Shown here in pieces: positions 8,445-16,562 of a stretch of DNA of 64,000 bases. This DNA comes from Lachnospiraceae bacterium (GTDB lineage: Bacteria > Bacillota > Clostridia > Lachnospirales > Lachnospiraceae). Under the pieces are notes generated by a model. That model was not told the DNA's origin. It was given only the letters and a program-made list of their open reading frames with translations, and made no database searches. The stretch is from NCBI GenBank assembly GCA_910574285.1, contig CAJTAL010000014.1, positions 1 through 64,000 of the forward strand. The letters are read 5' to 3'. Position 1 is the stretch's first letter. Each line of letters begins with the position of its first letter. A program made the position numbers and the translations under genes.

Positions 8445-9767
8445 GTTGGCGAACTTCGTGTATTCACCCAACCAAGCCAAATTAACGGTCCCTACGGGAC
8501 CGTTTCTTTGTTTCGCGATAATGATCTCCGCCTGTTTCTTAAATTCAGAATCTTTATTATAATATTCGTCACGGTAAATAAACATGACAACGTCCGCATC
8601 CTGCTCGATTGCTCCGGATTCACGCAGATCAGATAGCATCGGCCTCTTATCCGGGCGTCCTTCTACCGCTCGGCTCAACTGCGACAACGCAACCACCGGC
8701 ACGTTAAGCTCCCGCGCCAGCCCCTTCAAAGAACGGGATATCTCCGATATCTCCTGCTGTCTGGACTCCTGGCTTCTTCCCACACTGCCCGTCATCAACT
8801 GAAGATAATCTATGATGATAACATCCATCCCTTGTTCCAGCTTATATTTCCTGCATTTGGAACGCAGCTCTGATATGGAGATTCCCGGAGTATCGTCTAT
8901 AATCAATCGGGATTTGCCGATAATTCCGGCTCCTTCGATTAATTTCTCCCAGTCGGAATCCTTCATATCTCCCGTCCGGATCTTCTGGGCATCTACCTGG
9001 GCTTCCAGAGAAAAGAGACGGTTTACAAGCTGCTCCTTCGACATCTCAAGGCTGAATATGGCAACGCTCTTTTCCTTCTTAAACGCGATATACTGGGCAA
9101 TATTCAGGACGAACGCCGTCTTTCCCATAGAAGGTCTGGCTGCAATCAGCACAAGATCTGACGGCTGCAGCCCCGACAGTTTATAATCTAAATCAATGAA
9201 CCCTGTCGGAATGCCCGTCACTACCCCCTTGCTCTTGGAGGCTTTCTCGATTCGCTCCAGCGCATTCAGAACCACCTGCTTGATAGGTACGAATTCACCC
9301 GTATTCCGTTTTTCCAAAAGCTCGAATACCGACTTCTCTGTCTTCTCTAATATCTCTTCCAACGGTTCGTTTCCGGCATAACAAGTATTCGCGATCTCTT
9401 CGTTCAGACGAATCAGTCTGCGGAGCACGGACTTATCTGCCACGATCTGCGCGTGGTATTTGACATTCGCCGACGTCAATGCGGACATCACCAGATCTTT
9501 GGCGAATTCAAGGCTTGCAATCTCTTCCGGAACCGCTTTCTCTTTCAGACGGTCCTGAAGCGTAACCAGATCTACGGGTTTTCCCTCATTGAACAGCTCC
9601 ACCATGGCGTCAAAGATTACTCCGTAGGCGCTCTGGTAAAAATCATTTCCGCTGATGATCTCCGCCGATGTCATGATCGCATCCCGATCCATCAACATCG
9701 CCCCGACAACAGACCGTTCCGCCTCTATACTATGGGGCATCACCCTCTTGATGACTGCCTCCTCCAT
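8427..9767 (-). CDS. dnaB: Replicative DNA helicase DnaB
   Basis: 446 residues, standard for the hexameric replication-fork helicase. The N-terminal primase-interaction domain (PHSIEAERSVVGAML) is followed by the RecA-like motor with Walker A ARPSMGKTAF (about residue 210), Walker B DVIIIDYLQLM, and the conserved ALSQLSRAVE and SDLRESGAIEQDADVV. No intein. Last gene of gdpP-rplI-dnaB, 13 bases after rplI, with AGGAGGA before the start. Confidence 0.98.
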   Translation of the reverse strand: MEEAVIKRVMPHSIEAERSVVGAMLMDRDAIMTSAEIISGNDFYQSAYGVIFDAMVELFNEGKPVDLVTLQDRLKEKAVPEEIASLEFAKDLVMSALTSANVKYHAQIVADKSVLRRLIRLNEEIANTCYAGNEPLEEILEKTEKSVFELLEKRNTGEFVPIKQVVLNALERIEKASKSKGVVTGIPTGFIDLDYKLSGLQPSDLVLIAARPSMGKTAFVLNIAQYIAFKKEKSVAIFSLEMSKEQLVNRLFSLEAQVDAQKIRTGDMKDSDWEKLIEGAGIIGKSRLIIDDTPGISISELRSKCRKYKLEQGMDVIIIDYLQLMTGSVGRSQESRQQEISEISRSLKGLARELNVPVVALSQLSRAVEGRPDKRPMLSDLRESGAIEQDADVVMFIYRDEYYNKDSEFKKQAEIIIAKQRNGPVGTVNLAWLGEYTKFANLSRQK

Positions 9768-9780
9768 TCTTTGATTCCTC

Positions 9781-10230
9781 CTAAGACTCTTCTGTCACGA
9801 TTACCTTCAATGTAGCGGTAACTTTCGGATGCAGTTTGATCGGAACCTCGTGTGTTCCTACTGTCTTGATCGTCTCTTTCAACTGGATCTTCTTTTTGTC
9901 TACCTCCAGCCCCATCTGTTCCTTTAGCTCTGCCGCGATCTCCTTCGACGCAATGGACCCAAAAGCCTTGCCACCTTCGCCCGTCTTGATGGACATCTTA
10001 ATCTCTCCTGCTTCGATCGTCTTTCCAAGCTCCCGGGCTGCCTCATACTGTTCCTGGGCGATCTTATCTTCATTGGCTTTCTTAAGCTTCAAATCATTTA
10101 AATTCTTGCTGTTCGCTTCCAAACCTTTCTTCTTCTTTAAGATAAAATTCCTCGCATATCCGTCGCTTACCTCTACAATCTCTCCCTTCTTTCCAAGGGA
10201 TTTCACGTCTTCTGTCAATATTACTTTCAT
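9781..10230 (-). CDS. rplI: 50S ribosomal protein L9
   Basis: 149 residues. The N-terminal rRNA-binding domain has the L9 signature (MKVILTEDVKSLGKKGEIVEVSDGYARNFI), then the long connecting helix and the C-terminal domain ending in HPKVTATLKVIV. It sits two bases after gdpP and is clearly co-transcribed. Confidence 0.98.
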   Translation of the reverse strand: MKVILTEDVKSLGKKGEIVEVSDGYARNFILKKKKGLEANSKNLNDLKLKKANEDKIAQEQYEAARELGKTIEAGEIKMSIKTGEGGKAFGSIASKEIAAELKEQMGLEVDKKKIQLKETIKTVGTHEVPIKLHPKVTATLKVIVTEES

Positions 10231-10232
10231 CT

Positions 10233-12299
10233 CTAAATGTCTCCTCCTTCTATCATCTCGTCAATCACCTGTTTCAGGCTTGCTATCGCCTTTTCCATAT
10301 CCGTATGGTCGAATTGGGCTCCCGAAGCATTCAAGTGTCCGCCGCCGCCAAGACGCTCCATGATGATCTGTACATTAACTTCATCTATGGATCTGGCGCT
10401 TACATAGATCCTTCCGTTATATTCTGTCAATACAAAAGAGGCTTTGATATTGCTGATATCCAACAGTTCGTTTGCAGCCTGAGCCCCTACAATCGTCGGA
10501 CTTTCTATCTTCAGATCCGTTCCCTTTGCAATCGCAAATTTGTCGTAGTACACTTCCGCACTGCTGATAATCTCTGCTTTGGCGCGGTACGCGCCGATGT
10601 CGTCACGGAATAGTTTACGGATCATCGTGATATCTGCCCCGCATCTGCGCAGGAACGCCGCCGCCTCGAAGGTCCGCACACCTGTATGGTTCACGAAATT
10701 ATTCGTATCTATCATAATACCTGCATACATGCTGCTCGCTTCGATCCGCGGTATCTTAATATCATCTACAATGTACTGCAGCACTTCCGCTACCATCTCG
10801 CATGCCGAAGAAGCATACGGTTCAATATATGACAGCAACGCATTCTCAATATTATCGCTGCTCTGCCGATGATGATCCAGCACCACGATCGTTTTCGTCT
10901 TCGACAGTAGTTCCTGACATTCCGTCATCTGCGGGCGGTTCGTATCAACTACCACCACCATGGAATTCTCATTCGCCATCTCAATTGCCTGCTGTGATGT
11001 AAGAAACAGGCCGTCCGAATAACCGGAATCCCGGACAAAACATTCATACATCGGACGGAGCGACGCCGACACTTCATTGATTACGATATATGCCTTCTTT
11101 TCCATCGAAGCCACAGCCCGGCAGATTCCGATGGCCGCGCCGAACGCGTCCGCGTCCGTAAGCTTATGCCCCATGACAAAGATCTCATCCTTCAGCGTAA
11201 TAAATTCGCGGAACGCCTCTGCCTTTACCCTTGCTTTAACTCTTGTATTCTTCGCCGTCTGTTCTCTCTTACCGCCGTAATATGTGATAGCCGGTCCGAC
11301 TTTGATTACTGCCTGATCGCCGCCCCGGGCAAGTGCGAGATCGATCGCCACCCGGGCGTAATTATAACTCTGGGAATAGGAATCGCTGCTAAGCCCAAGC
11401 CCGATACTCAGAGTCGCCGGTATACCGTTTCCGATATTGACAGACTTAACATCCTCCAACAGGGAGAACTTATCGGCTTCCAACTGCTTAAAATATTGTT
11501 TCTGGAGAACCACAAAATACTTATCCGCCTCCATCTTCTTGATAATACCGTCAACTTTTGCAATATACTGATTGATCTTCCGGTCTACCAGCGCAAGGAA
11601 CAGTGATTGGCGTACTTCTTCCACACTGTTGATCACTTCATCATAATTATCTATATAAATGAGCCCTGCGATCAACCGCTGCTCTTCATTTGCCTTGATA
11701 TATTGGTTCAGCTCTGTTACATCCTGAAGATGCACCGCTATAAAGTACTCCTTCTCCGCAGGCATCTGAAGCAGCAGGCCTGTATCGTTAAATCCTTCTA
11801 CAGAGACACGCCGCAGTTCTGCCTTGTATTCCTTATCCCCATAGTACACATCCATCTCAACCGTGTCTTCTATTTCCTTGGGGAAGATACTCTGATTCAG
11901 CTCCGGGATATATTTGCTGATGGGCACATCCCGCCTCGGCTTGCCGCCCAGTATCTTCTTGAACAGGTCGTTCATCCAGATCGCCTTCCCGTCATTGAGG
12001 AGAATGGCATAGGGTACCGTCAGCTCTTTCAGCAATGTATTCTGAACAATCCCATATTGAGCCGCAAATTCAACCAGGTCTTTTAATATCACGGATTTAC
12101 TGCGCAGATATAACCAACCTGCCATAATAATGTAGATTATCACGAAGATACACATCAGAATCCCTGCTCTTCTGTCTATAATATAAACCCAGACATTCAT
12201 CGCTACCAACAACAGCGCTACGATAGACGGCCATTGAATATAAAGCTTTAGCTGTCCTCTTAACCTTATCTTCTCTTTTTCTCTCTTCTTATCAACCAT
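10233..12299 (-). CDS. gdpP: Cyclic-di-AMP phosphodiesterase GdpP
   Basis: 688 residues from the ATG at 12299 (MVDKKREKEK), which has GAGG nine bases upstream; the open frame reaches 12362 without a better site. Order: two N-terminal membrane helices (about 15-55), a degenerate PAS-like region, a degenerate GGDEF domain (about 180-300, signature replaced), and DHH/DHHA1 domains that hydrolyse c-di-AMP. Catalytic motifs are present: DADAFGAAIG, DTNRP, DHHR and the terminal GGGGHLNASGA. It sets c-di-AMP levels, which govern potassium and osmolyte balance and wall stress. Confidence 0.95.
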   Translation of the reverse strand: MVDKKREKEKIRLRGQLKLYIQWPSIVALLLVAMNVWVYIIDRRAGILMCIFVIIYIIMAGWLYLRSKSVILKDLVEFAAQYGIVQNTLLKELTVPYAILLNDGKAIWMNDLFKKILGGKPRRDVPISKYIPELNQSIFPKEIEDTVEMDVYYGDKEYKAELRRVSVEGFNDTGLLLQMPAEKEYFIAVHLQDVTELNQYIKANEEQRLIAGLIYIDNYDEVINSVEEVRQSLFLALVDRKINQYIAKVDGIIKKMEADKYFVVLQKQYFKQLEADKFSLLEDVKSVNIGNGIPATLSIGLGLSSDSYSQSYNYARVAIDLALARGGDQAVIKVGPAITYYGGKREQTAKNTRVKARVKAEAFREFITLKDEIFVMGHKLTDADAFGAAIGICRAVASMEKKAYIVINEVSASLRPMYECFVRDSGYSDGLFLTSQQAIEMANENSMVVVVDTNRPQMTECQELLSKTKTIVVLDHHRQSSDNIENALLSYIEPYASSACEMVAEVLQYIVDDIKIPRIEASSMYAGIMIDTNNFVNHTGVRTFEAAAFLRRCGADITMIRKLFRDDIGAYRAKAEIISSAEVYYDKFAIAKGTDLKIESPTIVGAQAANELLDISNIKASFVLTEYNGRIYVSARSIDEVNVQIIMERLGGGGHLNASGAQFDHTDMEKAIASLKQVIDEMIEGGDI

Positions 12300-12375
12300 C
12301 TTCTCATCCTCATGCTTAACCAAAACACAATGTACGAAAACCATTATACCACTTTTTTGCATAAAAGAAAAGAAA

Positions 12376-12411
12376 AATCCCGGAAACCTTCATTTCAGAG
12401 GTTCCGGGATT
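12376..12411 (-). terminator. Terminator of the tRNA operon, now separated from it by IS66
   Basis: On the minus strand AATCCCGGA/TCCGGGATT plus ACCT/AGGT form a stem, followed by a T-rich tract (A-rich 12361-12377 on plus). The 8-base target duplicated by the IS (CGGGATTC) is the arm nearest the tRNAs, so the copy at 12405-12412 keeps the hairpin whole. Confidence 0.8.
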
Positions 12412-12412
12412 C
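12405..12412. repeat. Left 8-bp target-site duplication of the IS66 element
   Basis: CGGGATTC immediately outside the left terminal repeat; identical to 14316-14323. Confidence 0.92.
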
Positions 12413-12433
12413 GTAACAGTTCAGATACCCCTT
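12413..12433. repeat. IS66 left terminal inverted repeat
   Basis: 21 bases, begins GTAAC and ends CCCCTT; exact complement of 14295-14315. Confidence 0.95.
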
Positions 12434-12459
12434 AAATAAAAACATGGATAATACACCAG

Positions 12460-13983
12460 TCATTCAATGACTGGTGTGCCATTTATAAGGGCCTTGATAC
12501 TCTCAAAAATATTTTTCTTTTTCCGCTTTACGGTTTCCACAAAACTGATGATGTCACAATACATCTGCCTTCCATCCCCGTTTCGGAACCCACCTGCCAT
12601 CTTTTCCCGGTTTTTACAGATCCTCAGGTCTTTCTCAGACATATTGTTACTAAAGGGGACCTTGAAATCATGGAGAAATAGCAGATGGTTTGCCTTGTAC
12701 TTCTCCAATCGGTTCAGAAGCGCATTTTCCTCCTTCTTTGCTTTCCGACCTTTCGTTGTCTGATTCGCTTCCCTTCCCTCACCAATCAGTTCTTCATACC
12801 GGCTTTCATACCGCGCCAACTGCTCATCTGTAAATGCTGTATCTCCACTGCGGATCCTCTCATTCCGGGCATGGTCCATCCCCTTTAGAAACTGGTCCAT
12901 GTGATGGCTCCATGGATGACCGGTCTCTTCTGTATTCTTTTGAAGATACCTCCCCAGATGCACATCACATTCTCCGTGACGAGTCCCGAAGTGATACATG
13001 CTCGTCTCATGATCATGAATTAGAGTTCCCGCATATTCCTTTAAAACCCGGAGCTTTCCTAATGCATCCAAATCCTTTTTTTCACAACCGTAATAAAGCA
13101 CACACTCACTTGTGCTCAAATTTCTAATATAGGTCTGCTTCCCGTTTGTGGTTATGGTTGTTGCATCTGTACATACGACTTCTGAGTTTAATAAGTTTTC
13201 TTCGAGGATTGGACGAAGCTTCGAACAGTCCTCCGAAAAGCTTCTGCAAAACCTATAAATACTACCAGTTGAAATGCCAAGTGTATCTTGGGACAGCGAG
13301 TTGAGAAAGAGACAGATCCTGTCATTGGATACCACTCCTTCACTGTATAAAAATGCTGCGATCGCTTTGATATTTTCACCATAAGAGACATCTGCCCGAT
13401 ATTCTTTTGGAATCTCAAATTTCCCATTTTCATCCGCATAAATCCGGATTTCTGTGGCAACTGTATGCACTTCCAAGTCAAGACGATATCTTGTAACATA
13501 ACTATTACCTGGGGTTCCGATTTCTTCTACCCGGTGTTCCATACGTCCTTCCTGAATCTTTTTCTCCACCTCTGCTTTGGAAATATGCGCTCCCTTATGG
13601 CCAGGCTGAGCTCCGGCCTTCTTTTTTGTCGGTTTCCTGCTGTTATAGGTGTTAGGGGCTTTGCCAGGCGGGTCTGAGGAAGGGGGCTGGCTAGAATTTA
13701 TACTATTATTGTTCAGAGTTCTCTTCATACGTTCGTTATCGTCCCTAAGAAGCTGGTTCTCTTTACGCAAAGAGTCATTTTCTTCGCGAAGTGCTGTGTT
13801 CTCAGCTTTCACCGTGTCTAATTCTGTTTTCAGGCGAGAGTTTTCTTTTTGAAGATTTTTTACTTCTGCATTCAGACTTGCGATTTCTTTGCGGTCACTT
13901 TTATGCTCCGCTTCCATAACATCTAAGCGAGCCATAACATCCACGAGCTGATTGTAGACGCTTTTCCCGTAGTTACCACCCAT
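12460..13983 (-). CDS. IS66-family transposase (TnpC-like)
   Basis: 507 residues. Residues about 10-95 are a Leu/Glu/Asn heptad-rich coiled coil, followed by NSSQPPSSDP, the basic linker and GAQPGHKGAH typical of IS66 transposases. The DDE catalytic core follows: CTDATT (Asp about 273), LIHDHETSMYHFG (Asp about 324) and NNMSEKDLRICKNREKMAGGFR with the Glu near 450. The start at 13983 has AAAGGGGG upstream. No frameshift or stop, so likely functional. Confidence 0.95.
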   Translation of the reverse strand: MGGNYGKSVYNQLVDVMARLDVMEAEHKSDRKEIASLNAEVKNLQKENSRLKTELDTVKAENTALREENDSLRKENQLLRDDNERMKRTLNNNSINSSQPPSSDPPGKAPNTYNSRKPTKKKAGAQPGHKGAHISKAEVEKKIQEGRMEHRVEEIGTPGNSYVTRYRLDLEVHTVATEIRIYADENGKFEIPKEYRADVSYGENIKAIAAFLYSEGVVSNDRICLFLNSLSQDTLGISTGSIYRFCRSFSEDCSKLRPILEENLLNSEVVCTDATTITTNGKQTYIRNLSTSECVLYYGCEKKDLDALGKLRVLKEYAGTLIHDHETSMYHFGTRHGECDVHLGRYLQKNTEETGHPWSHHMDQFLKGMDHARNERIRSGDTAFTDEQLARYESRYEELIGEGREANQTTKGRKAKKEENALLNRLEKYKANHLLFLHDFKVPFSNNMSEKDLRICKNREKMAGGFRNGDGRQMYCDIISFVETVKRKKKNIFESIKALINGTPVIE

Positions 13984-14294
13984 TCGAAAACCCCCTTTCC
14001 AAAACTTTGATAAAAAGATTATACCAAAGTTTTGAAAAAAATACGAATATCACAAAGAAAAGGCTTCGTCATTTTGACTGTGGAAAGTAACTGCTGAATT
14101 TTGAGAAATAAAGGGAGTAATGTGGAAAACATACTTTTGTATTTTAGAAATCCGAACGATAATACATCAAAAAAAACGCTGTAGATAGGTGATCCCTCTA
14201 CAGTAAAAAAATCTGTAACACATTTTTTTGAATTATCCACATTTAGGAATTATAGTTCATTGGAAAAATTCAGCACTTTTAAGAAAAGTAATTA

Positions 14295-14315
14295 AAGGGG
14301 TATCTGAACTGTTAC
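14295..14315. repeat. IS66 right terminal inverted repeat
   Basis: Starts AAGGGGTATCTG and ends CTGTTAC; exact complement of the left repeat. Confidence 0.95.
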
Positions 14316-14323
14316 CGGGATTC
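14316..14323. repeat. Right 8-bp target-site duplication
   Basis: CGGGATTC, directly after the right terminal repeat and nine bases before the end of tRNA-Leu. Confidence 0.92.
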
Positions 14324-14331
14324 TCCTTCAA

Positions 14332-14412
14332 TGCGGATGACAGGACTTGAACCTGCACGGGAAGCCCACCAGATCCTAAGTCTGGCGCGTCTGCCAATTC
14401 CGCCACATCCGC
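14332..14412 (-). tRNA. tRNA-Leu (anticodon TAG)
   Basis: 81 bases. Acceptor GCGGATG/CATCCGC, anticodon stem CCAGA/TCTGG with loop CTTAGGA, class II with a variable arm (GTGGGCTTCCC region) and T-loop GTTCAAGTC. CCA is not encoded. Last tRNA of the operon. Confidence 0.95.
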
Positions 14413-14446
14413 TTGCAGCTATGTTTATCAAAAATCTGTTTCCTAT

Positions 14447-14488
14447 AAAAAACCCCTCAATGCCTGTCTTTACAAACGGCTTGCGGGG
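14447..14488 (-). terminator. Intrinsic terminator between tRNA-Lys and tRNA-Leu
   Basis: Minus strand: CCCC-G-CAA-GCC pairs with GGC-A-TTG-A-GGGG, one G/A mismatch, then TTTTTT (14447-14452). It lies inside the tRNA cluster, 35 bases before tRNA-Leu begins, so tRNA-Leu depends on read-through, processing or an unseen promoter. Confidence 0.7.
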
Positions 14489-14501
14489 ATTCTCTACCGA
14501 C

Positions 14502-14574
14502 TGAGCGTGCGGGGATTCGAACCCCGGACAACTTGATTAAAAGTCAAGTGCTCTACCACCTGAGCTACACGCCC
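14502..14574 (-). tRNA. tRNA-Lys (anticodon TTT)
   Basis: 73 bases. Acceptor GGGCGTG/CACGCTC with one G-T pair, anticodon arm ACTTGACTTTTAATCAAGT, T-loop GGTTCGAATCC. Confidence 0.96.
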
Positions 14575-14583
14575 ATAATAAAA

Positions 14584-14655
14584 CTGGGCTAGTTGGATTC
14601 GAACCAACGAATGCAGGAGTCAAAGTCCTGTGCCTTACCGCTTGGCGATAGCCCA
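14584..14655 (-). tRNA. tRNA-Gln (anticodon TTG)
   Basis: 72 bases. Acceptor TGGGCTA/TAGCCCA, anticodon arm CAGGACTTTGACTCCTG, T-loop GGTTCGAATCC. Confidence 0.96.
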
Positions 14656-14669
14656 ATAAAAGAAAAAAG

Positions 14670-14744
14670 GGTGGGTAATGGGACTCGAACCCATGATATC
14701 CAGAACCACAATCTGGCGCGCTAACCAACTGCACCATACCCACC
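14670..14744 (-). tRNA. tRNA-His (anticodon GTG)
   Basis: 75 bases counting the extra 5' G that pairs with C73, the identity element of tRNA-His. Anticodon arm CCAGATTGTGGTTCTGG, T-loop GGTTCGAGTCC. Confidence 0.95.
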
Positions 14745-14813
14745 ATATATACTACTTATCGAACTATTTGCGTCCAACTAAGTATCACCTTATTCAATTT
14801 TCTGTGGTTCCAA

Positions 14814-14887
14814 CGAGCCTGGGGGGATTCGAACCCTCGACCTACGGCTTAGAAGGCCGTTGCTCTATCCAGCTGAGCTACAGACTC
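14814..14887 (-). tRNA. tRNA-Arg (anticodon TCT)
   Basis: 74 bases. Acceptor GAGTCTG/CAGGCTC with one T-G pair, anticodon arm ACGGCCTTCTAAGCCGT, T-loop GGTTCGAATCC. Confidence 0.96.
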
Positions 14888-14936
14888 ATACACCTCTCCT
14901 AAAACCTTTGTCCCGTCTCTCTTAAGGCTTTAAGAA

Positions 14937-15007
14937 AGCGGGTGATGGGAATCGAACCCACGTATCTAGCTTGGAAGGCTAGTGTTCTACCATTGAACTA
15001 CACCCGC
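14937..15007 (-). tRNA. tRNA-Gly (anticodon TCC)
   Basis: 71 bases. Acceptor GCGGGTG/CACCCGC, anticodon arm CTAGCCTTCCAAGCTAG, T-loop GGTTCGATTCC. Confidence 0.96.
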
Positions 15008-15014
15008 AGAATCA

Positions 15015-15089
<75 letters not shown>

Positions 15090-15139
15090 TCAATCTATTT
15101 ATCTCACGTCCTGTCTAACCACCCCACGACGCAAGAATC

Positions 15140-15168
15140 ATTATATAAGAATGTCTTCTGCTTGTCAA
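15140..15168 (-). promoter_or_regulatory. Consensus promoter of the tRNA operon
   Basis: Minus strand TTGACA (15163-15168), exactly 17 bases, TATAAT (15140-15145). Both hexamers are perfect sigma-A consensus, as expected for stable RNA; tRNA-Pro starts about 50 bases downstream. Confidence 0.93.
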
Positions 15169-15283
15169 CACTTTTTTCTTTTTATTTACATTTTATTTGA
15201 TTTTTTTATTTTTCACCTGATCGAACAGCAGGAAAAGCAGATGGCTGGCAAATAAGCTGTTTTTCATAACAGTCCCGCCGCCC

Positions 15284-15763
15284 TTATAACCATTCCTGTG
15301 ATATCTCAACCTTTCCCCCTGATTCCAGTTCCATTACCATATAGCTGGGTCTGCGTCCCTGCTGGCGGGGGTATGCCACACTCCCCGGATTCAAGGTAAT
15401 CAGATCTTCTTCCTGTGTCAGCGCCGGTCTGTGGGTATGCCCATACATTACGATATCCGCTCCCCTCGCTCTCGCTTCTTCCTTCAGCCGCTCTTCATTC
15501 ATAGCTACATAATAGTAATGGCCATGTGTAATAAACACATGATGCCCTTCCAGCTCAAATTCTTCTTCCCGCGGAAGATCTGAAAAGAAATCATTATTTC
15601 CCCTCACTATATGCACCGGACAGCCCGCCAGTTCAGCAATGTAGTATTCCCCTCCTTCTGTATCTCCCAAATGGATCAGCATATCTACCGGACGCGCTTT
15701 TTCCAACACCTTCTCCAAATTCCGGTGTGACTTGTGGGTATCGCTTACAATCAGTACTCTCAT
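15284..15763 (-). CDS. MJ0936/YfcE-type metallophosphoesterase
   Basis: 159 residues from ATG 15763 (MRVLIVSDTHKSH), with GGAG seven bases upstream. All metal-binding blocks of the small calcineurin-like family are present: SDTH, HLGD, GNND, ITHGHYY and YGHTH. Such enzymes hydrolyse phosphodiesters with Mn or Ni; physiological substrate unknown. It follows the ITPase gene in the same direction, a common pairing in Firmicutes (rdgB-ysnB). Confidence 0.9.
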   Translation of the reverse strand: MRVLIVSDTHKSHRNLEKVLEKARPVDMLIHLGDTEGGEYYIAELAGCPVHIVRGNNDFFSDLPREEEFELEGHHVFITHGHYYYVAMNEERLKEEARARGADIVMYGHTHRPALTQEEDLITLNPGSVAYPRQQGRRPSYMVMELESGGKVEISQEWL

Positions 15764-15883
15764 AAAAATCTCCATTCCGCCGCCTTCGGCCGGCGGCACA
15801 AATAATAGCCAAAGACCTCGCGGCAGCCGCCGAATGTGCATGCAAACATGCCCGCACAGCCCGCTGCCCGCGGGAATAAAAGC

Positions 15884-16501
15884 TCATCTATATCTCTTCT
15901 CCAATATTGCCCGCATCTTCCTCAGTCCCTCTCCCCGGTGACTCAGCTCATTCTTCTTCTCAGGCGCAAGCTGCGCGCTGGTACACCCATATTCCGGGAG
16001 ATAGAAGATGGGGTCATAGCCAAATCCATTTTCCCCGATGATCTCATATCCTATTATACCTTCCATCGTACCTCTGACCACTTCCGTGCTCCCATCCGGA
16101 AATGCCGCCGCGATGGCGCACACGAATCTCGCTGTCCGGCGCTGATCCTCCACACCTTCCAGACGGTCGATCAACGTCTGGTTTTTGATATCATAAGATG
16201 TGTCCTCCCCCATATAGCGCGCCGAATAGATTCCGGGTTCCTTATTCAGATAATCAATCTCCAGCCCTGAATCATCCGCCAGGACAACCACATCTCTATA
16301 CTCCGGTACCTCCCTCGCCGCTTTCGCGGTCGCAACCGCCTTGATGAGAGCGTTCTCCTCAAAAGTCGTTCCGTCCTCCACGGCGTCTGACGTAATCCCC
16401 GTATCCTTCTGTGACAGTATTTCGGCCCCGAGATCCTTAAGAATCATCCTGACCTCTTCCATTTTATGTTCATTTCCTGTCGCAAATATAATCTTATCCA
16501 T
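15884..16501 (-). CDS. rdgB: dITP/XTP pyrophosphatase (HAM1/RdgB family)
   Basis: 205 residues from ATG 16501 (MDKIIFATGNEHKMEEV), GGAG six bases upstream. It removes inosine and xanthosine triphosphates from the nucleotide pool. Signatures: FATGNxHK at the N-terminus for triphosphate contacts, TFEENALIKA, VVLADDSGLEID, GENGFGYDPIFY and the end SHRGEGLRKM. Confidence 0.94.
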   Translation of the reverse strand: MDKIIFATGNEHKMEEVRMILKDLGAEILSQKDTGITSDAVEDGTTFEENALIKAVATAKAAREVPEYRDVVVLADDSGLEIDYLNKEPGIYSARYMGEDTSYDIKNQTLIDRLEGVEDQRRTARFVCAIAAAFPDGSTEVVRGTMEGIIGYEIIGENGFGYDPIFYLPEYGCTSAQLAPEKKNELSHRGEGLRKMRAILEKRYR

Positions 16502-16562
16502 CTTCACTCCAACCTTTCTTTTCACCGGAACATCCTGACCCACAGATCTGCAAATGTTCTGT

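Larger units (their letters stand above)
12413..14315 (-). mobile_element. Complete IS66-family insertion sequence, 1903 bp
   Basis: Both ends are perfect 21-base inverted repeats: 12413-12433 begins GTAACAGTTCAGATACCC and 14295-14315 is its exact complement. The 8-bp direct duplication CGGGATTC at both sides is the size IS66 elements make. It carries one transposase gene and no tnpA/tnpB accessory genes, as in the single-gene subgroup. The 330 bases upstream of the transposase (13984-14315) hold no gene and are AT-rich. Everything needed for movement looks intact, so it is probably a recent insertion. It is oriented with the tRNA operon. Confidence 0.95.

Noticed and set aside
14678-14902. 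Open frames across the tRNA cluster
   Set aside because: They run through tRNA genes and give the well-known false protein patterns produced by tRNA sequences (for example GFEPSTYGLE).
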